This document shows, piece by piece, positions 20,633 through 28,099 of a DNA stretch of 41,910 nucleotides (within the stretch, counting starts at the first letter, position 1; each line of letters starts with the position of its first letter). Position numbers and translations under genes: made by a program. This DNA comes from a virus, in the IMG/VR virus record IMGVR_UViG_3300020202_000137, positions 1-41,910 of that record, one strand, 5' to 3'. The notes below the pieces were generated by a model. It had not been told where the DNA came from and ran no database searches. It worked only from the letters and a program-made list of their open reading frames with translations.

Positions 20633-21334
20633 ATGTGCGGACGCTACACGCTCGCGAAGAAGGAAAAGCTGAAGGAACTGCTGCAAGGGCGGTTTCAAAT
20701 CGATTTCGACGAGTTCTCGCACATCCGCCTGGTCCCGCGGTTCAACGTCGCGCCGACGCAACAGGTGCCGGTCGTGCTGCAGGAGGATGGCCGCAGGAAG
20801 CTGACGCCAGCCAGGTGGGGTCTCGTCCCGTTCTGGGCGAAGCCAGGATCCAAGCCGCTCATCAACGCTCGTGCTGAGACCGTGGCGACCAACGGAGCCT
20901 TTCGGGATGCGTTCAAGTCGCGCAGGTGCCTCGTGCCGGCGGATGGATTCTACGAATGGGCGACAACGCCGATGGGCAAGGTGCCGCATCATTTCACGCT
21001 GAAGGACGATGGACTCTTTGCGTTCGCGGGCATTTGGGAGCCGATGACAACAACCGATGGGGCAAAAGTGCCGACGCTCTCACTCATCACGACCACGCCG
21101 AACGAGATGGTCGCCACGGTCCACAATCGCATGCCGGTCATCCTGACACCGGAACGTGAGGCCGCGTGGCTCGATGGAAGCACGCCGCCCGAAACGTTGA
21201 CCTCCTTCCTGACACCTTACCCGGCTGACCGGATGAAAGAGCGGGCGGTATCGACCAGACTGAATAGCGCGAAGGTTGATTCGCCGGACTTGCTAGAACC
21301 TGCGGCTTCGGAAGAGTTCCGGCTCGAATCCTAA
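20633..21334 (+). CDS. yedK: SRAP-domain protein (YedK/HMCES type)
   Basis: Encodes 233 residues of the SRAP family, which links covalently to abasic sites in single-stranded DNA and protects them. Key residues are all present: Cys2 (MCGRYTL), Asn78 (INARAET), Glu108 (GFYEW) and His164 (HNRMPVI). These match the roles of Cys2, Asn75, Glu105 and His160 in E. coli YedK. The N-terminal Met must be removed to expose Cys2, which fixes this start. The length is normal. Its place in an otherwise replication-free accessory block suggests protection of phage single-stranded DNA, by inference. Confidence 0.93.
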   Translation: MCGRYTLAKKEKLKELLQGRFQIDFDEFSHIRLVPRFNVAPTQQVPVVLQEDGRRKLTPARWGLVPFWAKPGSKPLINARAETVATNGAFRDAFKSRRCLVPADGFYEWATTPMGKVPHHFTLKDDGLFAFAGIWEPMTTTDGAKVPTLSLITTTPNEMVATVHNRMPVILTPEREAAWLDGSTPPETLTSFLTPYPADRMKERAVSTRLNSAKVDSPDLLEPAASEEFRLES

Positions 21335-21336
21335 AT

Positions 21337-21552
21337 ATGCCCGACATCTGCACCATCCGCCCGCGTCCGAAGAAAGACGGCTACAGCGTCGAGTGCGGCA
21401 CGCTGAATCTCTGGTATCTCTCGTTCGAGCAGGCACTCAGCTACGCCAACGACTGCCTGAAGGAGACCGAAATTGTGATTTACGATGCCGACGGCAACAT
21501 CACCCAGAGCATTCCACCTCGCGTCGTGAGTAATCGGCTGGGGGATGTGTGA
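21337..21552 (+). CDS. Small hypothetical protein
   Basis: Encodes 71 residues and starts 2 bases after the SRAP stop, so probably co-translated. CTIRPRPKKDGYSVECGTLNLWY then SYANDCLKETEIVIYDADGN suggests a small beta-rich fold with a helix, similar to DUF2188-like proteins that often sit near stress or repair genes. The similarity is by pattern only. It overlaps a leftward gene at its 3' end. Confidence 0.6.
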   Translation: MPDICTIRPRPKKDGYSVECGTLNLWYLSFEQALSYANDCLKETEIVIYDADGNITQSIPPRVVSNRLGDV

Positions 21553-21871
21553 GGTAGTGGCCTCGAATTCGCAACCCGCGAATCTTCGCCCCGGCCGCTT
21601 TGATCTGCCGGAGCACCGTGTGCCAGTGAACGCCGCAGGAGGCGCCGATACTCCGAACACTCTCGCCGGACTCGTAACGCCGCTTCCACTCTGGCGCACG
21701 TTCAACCATTGAAGGCGCTCCTGGGCGAAGTTTCAGGCCGAACGCCCCAAGGTGCCTCAGCACGGTTGATCTCGCCCTCCCATCCGCCCGAGCGATCGCC
21801 ATGGCGGTCTGTCCGGATTGGAACTGTTGCAACCAGGCCAAAGCCTGAGCGGGAGGAATGCGGGGGCGCAT
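21500..21871 (-). CDS. Double HTH DNA-binding protein
   Basis: Encodes 123 residues from ATG 21871 (MRPRIPPAQAL); an in-frame ATG lies 6 codons upstream. Two similar HTH units are seen: FQSGQTAMAIARADGRARST with VLRHLGAFG, and ESGESVRSIGASCGVHWHT with VLRQIKAAG. Such pairs are typical of transposase or resolvase-type DNA-binding domains, here without a catalytic domain. It may be a regulator. Its 3' end overlaps the rightward gene before it by 53 bases. Confidence 0.6.
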   Translation of the reverse strand: MRPRIPPAQALAWLQQFQSGQTAMAIARADGRARSTVLRHLGAFGLKLRPGAPSMVERAPEWKRRYESGESVRSIGASCGVHWHTVLRQIKAAGAKIRGLRIRGHYLTHPPADYSRREVECSG

Positions 21872-21933
21872 GGCTGCGGAGTAGCACACGCGGGCCGGTA
21901 TTCAAGCGGATTGACTCGGCGCCGGCGCGCGCT

Positions 21934-22137
21934 ATGGGGGCGGGAGTGCGCCGATTCCTCCGAGATCTTCAGCGCTGGATCACGACAGATACACTCCACT
22001 TCTGCGGCACTGTCGCTGCCGTGATTGCTGTTATTGCGGGATTCACCTTCTGCGATGTCCCGCGGCAAAACTTAACTCCGCGCCAAAAAGAAAAACTTGA
22101 GGAAAACCTGTATCTCCAGGGGAGATACGGTCACTGA
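21934..22137 (+). CDS. Small membrane protein
   Basis: Encodes 67 residues from ATG 21934 (MGAGVRRFLRDLQRWITTD). A hydrophobic span runs from about 22 to 40 (HFCGTVAAVIAVIAGFTF) and is followed by a charged tail (RQNLTPRQKEKLEENLYL). Its 3' end overlaps the giant ejection-protein gene convergently by 7 bases. A longer in-frame start would lie inside the opposite HTH gene. It could be a phage membrane effector; a lysis role is not supported by location. Confidence 0.5.
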   Translation: MGAGVRRFLRDLQRWITTDTLHFCGTVAAVIAVIAGFTFCDVPRQNLTPRQKEKLEENLYLQGRYGH

Positions 22138-25100
22138 TCAGCCTTTGCCGCGATCTCTTCCCGACGCTGCAGAAGTCTGCGTGCCGTAGCTTGGTATTGC
22201 TCGACAGCCCGTTCCTTTACCGACGGAGCAGCGTCGGTGTTTGTGACGCGGCGCAGAATTCTTCGCGCCTCGGAAAACTCCCTCTCATTTTCTCCCAGCG
22301 CCCTACGAATAAGGCTCTTTTTCGATACCTCCATGACCGAGTCGCCCAAAAGACCGCGGATTGCAGTCCCTGGTGTTTCGCGGCGCCCAGTGCTCGGGTT
22401 TGTGATGCCAAGCGACCCATCTTCGTTCGGAGTGAATGCGTCAATAAGCTGTTGTCCGCGGTAGTTCGGTCCGACAACGCCAGGAATGCCAGGGAACCAA
22501 TTCGGCAGTGCTTGTTTTAGGATTGGACGCGTGTATCGGTCGAGGCCGGTGTTCTCGCGACCGCTGTAGGTATCGCGCCCCTGCACAAGCTCAGAGATCA
22601 TGTTAAGCGCCGGCGAGCTCTGCATTGATGCAACGGGGTTGCGGTCAGCAGCCGCCTCAAAATCGCCAGATAGTAGGTTTTTGGCGAACACCGTGAAGTC
22701 GCCAGCCGGAAGCCACGGCGCAAGATTTCGGAGCCGCATACGCCCCGTCTCTTTGTCATAGTCCACTGGAGAATTAATCCTCGCGCGCAGCTGCGGTGGA
22801 AGCAGCTCTAGGATTTCGTTCAGCGCCTTTCGACCCTCTTCATCCAAGTTCACCTCCGCAGTGGCGCTCTTGATCACACCACCGAGACCGAACAGAGAAA
22901 GCAACGCGACAGTCGATGGAATCCGACGCCCGTTCTCGTTCGTCACCACATCCTGGGCGAGGTTTTTGATGATCCGCGTAAGCTCCGCGGAGTACGTCAG
23001 GAATGGAGAGAAGAGCGGAATATTACGAGCCACGCCAACGAGCTGCGCCACGTTGCTGTAATTCATCGTGTACCGGTTTGTCGCCTCGATCGCGTATCGC
23101 CGCGCTTCCGGCATCGGCATTTTCTTGGCGAGACCTTCCTCAAGGAACTTCACGTACGTAGCTCCGCGAACGTATTGGTCCGGCTTGCCGTAACCAGCTT
23201 TCACCTTGTCGTGGATTGCACCCGGAACGCGCCGCCACCACGGCTTGAGCAACTGGTCGAAGTTGTCGGCTTGGCGCCGAAACTCCCCTGCCCCGAAATG
23301 TGCATCGAGGATACCATCTTCCCGAGCCATTCGCATCCATGCGGGGCTCGCTTTCAGCTTCCGGTAATTCTTCACCAGAGAAACCGGGTCCACTCCAGCA
23401 CTGACGGCCTGAAGCGCGGTCTGCGCGTAGTTTCTCAACCAAGAACCCGGATTGTATAGCGTCATCGACGCCTTCGGCATCCGATTGAGTTTCGCCATCG
23501 TTCCAAGGATGCCATCCTCCCAATCGATTCCGGCGTGACCCGGGCCAGCGCGAAGCGCATCGAGAACCTGTCGTTGCACGAACATCGGTTGCCCGTCCTT
23601 GATCCCTGCGACTTCACCAAGGCCGCCTACGCCCGGGCCGGACGGCGCTCTAGTGTAGCCCTGGAGTTCCCTGAGCTTCACGGTGTCGGCCGCCGCTTCC
23701 GCCGCGTCTACTGCGGCCTTCCACTCTGCCTCAGTCATTGCGAAGCGCGCTCCCTTGCTGTCGGGCAGCTTCATAATGTCGCCAATCGCTTTCGCGGTGA
23801 CGGCAGACTTCGCCAGTTTCGCCACGGATAGAATCTCGCGCTCGAATGGATCCTCGATCTCGCCAAGAATCTTCTTCACTGCTGGAGATAGAAGCTTCCG
23901 CTCCTTGTAGAGGGATTGCGAGATGCGCGACTTTCCTTCGTTCGCCATGCGCGAAAAATCGCCATCGAAAGCCGCGACTTCTTTCAGCCAATCTTCCGCA
24001 TCCTTGCGCACAAGGGCTTCGTCTGAATTGGCCATGATGCGGCCGCCCATGCGCTCCTGAACAACGCGATCCAGCAGCTTGCGGTCTGGTCGCCACTTCT
24101 CGGGCTGAACGTAAGCGCGATATTGCTGCGTTTGCCAGAGACCGAGACTGTCGTTGATCAGCTTGATCTTCTCCGGATCCCGCTCCCCAGACGCGACAAC
24201 CTTCTGCAGTTCGCTCTTGATCCCGCTCGCCTTCACGAGCGCGTCTTTGACGTTCTCCGGCAGCGGGGATGCGCGCAACATGAGTTCCGCGCCGGGGCTA
24301 CGATCGGACTTAAGGTAGGCATCCACGAACGACCGCTTGATTGGGTCGAGAGAAGCTACATCGGCTGCGGCGCTTTTGAGTGCTGCCGCTGTGTCGGAAG
24401 TCAGTGTTTCGACCGTGCCGCGCGACTGCTCCAGAATGGTGTCGAGCCGGGTATCGCGACCAAGCTTCGCGTTCTTTTCGAGAAAGCGGACCATCCCACC
24501 AAGCGGCGTTCTATCCCCAATCATTTGCGCACGCGCCGCCTCTTCAGCCTTCGGGGCGAGTCTCATCAACGATCTACCTCCTTTTAGTGTGCCCGCGCCG
24601 ATGGCTGCGCCAAGGAGCGCGCCACGGGCCGGGTTATCATCGTCTGAAACTCCTCCAATCCCTGCCCCGGCGAGCGTTGAGCCAAGATACTGCACGGGCA
24701 CTGTCGACGCAGCGCCAGCTTCCGATTTACGAAGCGGTCGAAGTTTGCGAGGCTGTATCGATGTTTCGGGTGAGAGAGCGATCGAATCAGGCACTTGCCC
24801 TGCTGGCGTTACCAATCCTTGTGCTGTGGGGACTGTGGCGTTTGGTGATATGGATTCCGCAGGCGATAGGAGACGCTTGGTGGCGACGGAAGAATCGAGC
24901 AAGCGCCGCGGTGGATTCCAGCCCGGCACATATCCACTCAGCCCCTCAAAAACATCCCCCTCGGCGGCAGGAATCGTAGCAGTGTTATCCGGAGTCACTG
25001 ACTCCATTCGGAATCTACGTGGAGACGGCGGCGCAAAGCTTGAGAAGGCCACCTCGGGATCGACCACGCCGGGTTGCGGAGCAGCCGTCGGAGAAGCGCC

Positions 25101-25949
25101 AGTGACAGGATACTGGACCTCTCCCTTGAGCTCAGCTAGGCCAGAGGGAGTCTCGATCGTGGTGGTGAACGTCCCGTCTCCGTTATCGACGGAATCGATT
25201 ACTCGCCAATTCTCTGGAATCTTAGTGGCTTCCTGCTGAATAGCCTGAGCTGGCTCTTTTCTGCGGAGTAGCTTGCGCCCTGTGACGCCAAGCACTTCCT
25301 GCGCGGCTGGGAGTGCGCTCATCACGCCGATTTGCGTCAATGCCTCCTTCGACGTGAGGTCGCGTCCGCGGGCTGCTTGGCCAGCGGTGGCGATGGAGGC
25401 ACCCGCAGCGACGTTGGCTGCACCGCGCATAAATGGCCGCAGTGGGGCTGCCATTTGACCAACCGCACCGAGAGCCCCGAACTCGGCAGCCTGGGCGACA
25501 GACTCCCCTCCAGAATAACGGGCACCGGACATGGCACCAAGCGCAGTATCACCCGCGACCGTTGCGCCTCGCGCTCCTAGGCCTGCGAGTCTTGCGCCAC
25601 CTCGAAGTAATCCACCGCCGCCCAGGAGAGTTGGGATTTCCGGTGCGATACCTTCTAGGAGAATATCAGTAGCAACGTCTCCGCCGGTCGTTGGAGCGCC
25701 TACCTCAAAAGTCGTGTAATCGCTTGGCGAAGTATTTCCAGATTCAACGCCAAGCAGAGAAAGCCCTCGCTCTGGAAGCGATGCGAGAGTGTCCGCAGCA
25801 ACCCCCAGTATGCGAGCTGGTAAATTGCCACCCTGGCGAAGTAGTCGCAGCCCTCCAGAAATGTTTTCAGTAGGCTCTGCGCTGGGTGCCTTCGGCGTGG
25901 TGAACTTATGCCGAAGTTCCGCCAATCGTATTCTCTCTTCGAGCGTCAT
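22131..25949 (-). CDS. Large internal virion (ejection) protein
   Basis: Encodes 1272 residues, the size of giant internal proteins in podovirus-like phages that are ejected into the cell with the DNA. Residues about 105-180 and 425-465 are Gly/Ala-rich, with GGGGLLRGGARLAGLGARG and ARGALLGAAIGAGTLKG resembling glycine-zipper membrane segments. From about 828 to 1060, YNPGSWLRNYAQTALQ, EATNRYTMNYSN and IPLFSPFLTYSAEL are typical of the LPD38-type domain seen in phage virion proteins. The last 200 residues include KSLIRRALGENEREFSEARRI. It is the last gene of the leftward structural block, after two other ejection proteins. The exact activity is unknown. Confidence 0.75.
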   Translation of the reverse strand: MTLEERIRLAELRHKFTTPKAPSAEPTENISGGLRLLRQGGNLPARILGVAADTLASLPERGLSLLGVESGNTSPSDYTTFEVGAPTTGGDVATDILLEGIAPEIPTLLGGGGLLRGGARLAGLGARGATVAGDTALGAMSGARYSGGESVAQAAEFGALGAVGQMAAPLRPFMRGAANVAAGASIATAGQAARGRDLTSKEALTQIGVMSALPAAQEVLGVTGRKLLRRKEPAQAIQQEATKIPENWRVIDSVDNGDGTFTTTIETPSGLAELKGEVQYPVTGASPTAAPQPGVVDPEVAFSSFAPPSPRRFRMESVTPDNTATIPAAEGDVFEGLSGYVPGWNPPRRLLDSSVATKRLLSPAESISPNATVPTAQGLVTPAGQVPDSIALSPETSIQPRKLRPLRKSEAGAASTVPVQYLGSTLAGAGIGGVSDDDNPARGALLGAAIGAGTLKGGRSLMRLAPKAEEAARAQMIGDRTPLGGMVRFLEKNAKLGRDTRLDTILEQSRGTVETLTSDTAAALKSAAADVASLDPIKRSFVDAYLKSDRSPGAELMLRASPLPENVKDALVKASGIKSELQKVVASGERDPEKIKLINDSLGLWQTQQYRAYVQPEKWRPDRKLLDRVVQERMGGRIMANSDEALVRKDAEDWLKEVAAFDGDFSRMANEGKSRISQSLYKERKLLSPAVKKILGEIEDPFEREILSVAKLAKSAVTAKAIGDIMKLPDSKGARFAMTEAEWKAAVDAAEAAADTVKLRELQGYTRAPSGPGVGGLGEVAGIKDGQPMFVQRQVLDALRAGPGHAGIDWEDGILGTMAKLNRMPKASMTLYNPGSWLRNYAQTALQAVSAGVDPVSLVKNYRKLKASPAWMRMAREDGILDAHFGAGEFRRQADNFDQLLKPWWRRVPGAIHDKVKAGYGKPDQYVRGATYVKFLEEGLAKKMPMPEARRYAIEATNRYTMNYSNVAQLVGVARNIPLFSPFLTYSAELTRIIKNLAQDVVTNENGRRIPSTVALLSLFGLGGVIKSATAEVNLDEEGRKALNEILELLPPQLRARINSPVDYDKETGRMRLRNLAPWLPAGDFTVFAKNLLSGDFEAAADRNPVASMQSSPALNMISELVQGRDTYSGRENTGLDRYTRPILKQALPNWFPGIPGVVGPNYRGQQLIDAFTPNEDGSLGITNPSTGRRETPGTAIRGLLGDSVMEVSKKSLIRRALGENEREFSEARRILRRVTNTDAAPSVKERAVEQYQATARRLLQRREEIAAKADQ

Positions 25950-26953
25950 AGTCCGAGCGCGGCCCGCTTCTCAAGCGCCTGCCATTCGGCGTAATCTGGC
26001 GTTGGCTCGTAGCCTTGGGGATTTCCTCCAAGCGCAAACTGCGTGGCACCCAACGCAGTTTGCGCGGCTTCTCCAGCGCCACGCTGCATGCTCATCTGCA
26101 TCGCGGCTTGCCTCGCCATGCGTTGGCGCTCCATGTCGTCATGCGTTCTAAAGCCCCACTGTAGAGCCATGAGATCGCGCATACGGTTGCGAGCTTCCGC
26201 CGGCAATGGAATCTGTTGCGCTGGCTGCTGGATTGGCATGCCAGTGGTGGGATTCACTCGCGTGGCGCCCGGGATATGCACCACTTGAGCGACCGGGTCA
26301 TAGCCCGATTTTCGATCAGCATTGAAATCGCTGGCCGCGAAGATCGGATTAAATCCATGGCTCGCCTCTACTCCGGCAAGCTGCTGCGCGGCCTGTTTCG
26401 AGAGTTCCGGCATCTGCCGACGCAGCCGCACATCCGCCACAGTCATGTTCCCGCCCAGTTGATCCGCAAAAAGGTCTTCGTCGAGGTCGACGCCGTAGAT
26501 GTGCCGGTAGAGCTCGCGCTGATCATCTTCAGTCAACTGCTGAAATCTCCGGTCAGCCAAAAGCTTCCGCTCCTTCGTGCCAGCGGCAAGATTGCCCTTT
26601 AGGCGATTGAGATACATGTTCTGCGTTGCCTGCTGTGCGGCGTCCCGCAGGACATTCGGGTTCTCTCCCTCGCGCAGCGGACGCCAAGAGCCGTTATCGA
26701 GGACTTCGTTGCCGGCCATGGCGAAGCTCGGCGCCTTCTGCTGGTATTGCTGCATCATCGACTGAACGGCCGCCCGGCGATAATCGGGCTCCTGTTCCTC
26801 GCGCTGAAGTGGCTGCATTGCAGACTGGCGGTTCCAATCGGCGATCTGCGCCTGCATCATCTGTTGACGGGCGGCCGCATAAGGACTTGGGGCGCCAATG
26901 TCGGCAAACCGACCAGTCACCCGCCCTTCGGAATTGTAAAGGTCTTCGATCAT
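25946..26953 (-). CDS. Internal virion (ejection) protein
   Basis: Encodes 335 residues, mostly Gln/Met/Ala/Arg-rich and helical (QQMMQAQIADWNRQSAMQ, AAVQSMMQQYQQK). It opens with MIEDLYNSEGRVTGRF and carries VDLDEDLFADQLGG near residue 155. The ATGA overlap with the giant protein's start ties the two. Position and make-up match gp20/gp7-type ejection proteins of P22-like phages, which form a channel. No enzyme motif is seen. Confidence 0.68.
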   Translation of the reverse strand: MIEDLYNSEGRVTGRFADIGAPSPYAAARQQMMQAQIADWNRQSAMQPLQREEQEPDYRRAAVQSMMQQYQQKAPSFAMAGNEVLDNGSWRPLREGENPNVLRDAAQQATQNMYLNRLKGNLAAGTKERKLLADRRFQQLTEDDQRELYRHIYGVDLDEDLFADQLGGNMTVADVRLRRQMPELSKQAAQQLAGVEASHGFNPIFAASDFNADRKSGYDPVAQVVHIPGATRVNPTTGMPIQQPAQQIPLPAEARNRMRDLMALQWGFRTHDDMERQRMARQAAMQMSMQRGAGEAAQTALGATQFALGGNPQGYEPTPDYAEWQALEKRAALGL

Positions 26954-27687
26954 AGGAGGTTGAGGAGGCGGTTCTGGATCGCGCTGTTGCGCATGTTCTG
27001 CTGCTGCGCGGCATGATACTGCGGCGCCCCGCTCAAGAGGTTTCCGCGGTTGTCCGCTGTCCAGGAGTAGGACTTTTGCGGCATCTGCATTGCGAGCTGG
27101 AGCGCCTGCAGTTGGTTATTGTGCGCCTGGTTCTGCTTATTGAACGCCAGCGTTTGCCCGAACTGGCTGGAGTTCTGGAGCAGGCTGCGGTCAAACTGCG
27201 ACCCCTGCTGAGAAAGGTTTCGGTCGAACTGGCTCCCCTGCTGTTGAAGTTGCGCGTTGAACTGTTGCCCCTGCTGCGCCCGGTTGAGCGCGGCGTTCTG
27301 CCAATCAGCCAGCATGCCCTGCTGGGTTTGACGACGGCCTGCCATCTCGCCAGCGATGGATGCGCCGAGTTGCGCGCGGTTCCCCGACGCCTGAAGTTTC
27401 AGTTGCGCGAGGTTCGCCAGCGATTCCGCCTGCTGCCGATACGCCGGCAGCATCGCCTGACCCGCGGCAAACGAGGCAGCCACCTGCCCACCGGATCGGC
27501 GCGCCCGATTCTGCGCCGCCGCAGCCATCGCGCCAGAGCGCGCCCGGGCGTCGTTCAGCATGAAAGCATTCGCGTTGCCGAACGAGCTTTCGATGCCCGA
27601 AGTATCGAATGCCTTGTCGAGTCCGGCGTATTCCGAGGCAAGCTCGGCCATCAGCGGAGATTTAGAGAGCCAGGATGGAATCGCCAT
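26950..27687 (-). CDS. Internal virion protein with 11-residue repeats
   Basis: Encodes 245 residues, Ala/Gln-rich and helical. Residues about 143-190 hold four copies of an 11-residue repeat (QFNAQLQQQGS, QFDRNLSQQGS, QFDRSLLQNSS, QFGQTLAFNKQ), a hendecad that suggests a long helix or coiled coil. The gene precedes two ejection-protein genes with an ATGA coupling to the first. This is the likely third member of the ejection set. A palindrome TTAACACAGGTTAA lies just upstream of the start. Confidence 0.65.
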   Translation of the reverse strand: MAIPSWLSKSPLMAELASEYAGLDKAFDTSGIESSFGNANAFMLNDARARSGAMAAAAQNRARRSGGQVAASFAAGQAMLPAYRQQAESLANLAQLKLQASGNRAQLGASIAGEMAGRRQTQQGMLADWQNAALNRAQQGQQFNAQLQQQGSQFDRNLSQQGSQFDRSLLQNSSQFGQTLAFNKQNQAHNNQLQALQLAMQMPQKSYSWTADNRGNLLSGAPQYHAAQQQNMRNSAIQNRLLNLL

Positions 27688-27718
27688 GTTGGTATTTAAC
27701 CTGTGTTAATTGTTATGT

Positions 27719-28099
27719 CTAGCTTTGGACGAGGTGAATGTTCCGGAGCAGCGCGAGAATACTGTTGATCGCAGCCGCATTTGACGCCGCGTTGGCGCCC
27801 CCTCCAGTTGGCACATCCGCGATCGTTACAACAGAATCCGCCATATGCATCGGGATCGTGGCTGCACGCCGGTTGCCATGGTCGTCATAGGAAGCCACTT
27901 CTAGGAAATACTTTGGACCAAGACGCACTGTCGCATCCCCGCCCTTCCCGCCAGGAAGTGTACTTCCCGTGATCCCCTGCACCATGGTGCCGCGGTTGAG
28001 TTGCGACTCAAGGTCCGCATTCGCCTGCTGGATCTTCGCTGGCAGATTCTCCGCACGGGTGCCGGTGAAGTTCTTCAAGATCGATTTACCCCGTCTCAT
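27719..28099 (-). CDS. Structural protein, hypothetical
   Basis: Encodes 126 residues from ATG 28099, overlapping the tail-tube stop as ATGA; longer starts would lie inside that gene. After a basic helical start (MRRGKSILKNFTGT) it has beta-rich segments (ATVRLGPKYFLEVASYDD). The C-terminus (AASNAAAINSILALLRNIHL) is helical. It sits between the tail-tube gene and the ejection proteins, so it is probably a tail component. The family is not recognised. Confidence 0.62.
   Translation of the reverse strand: MRRGKSILKNFTGTRAENLPAKIQQANADLESQLNRGTMVQGITGSTLPGGKGGDATVRLGPKYFLEVASYDDHGNRRAATIPMHMADSVVTIADVPTGGGANAASNAAAINSILALLRNIHLVQS

Noticed and set aside
24337-25239. Long rightward open frame opposite the giant ejection protein
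   Set aside because: Ser/Ala/Arg/Pro-rich shadow of a leftward gene with no domain or ribosome site.
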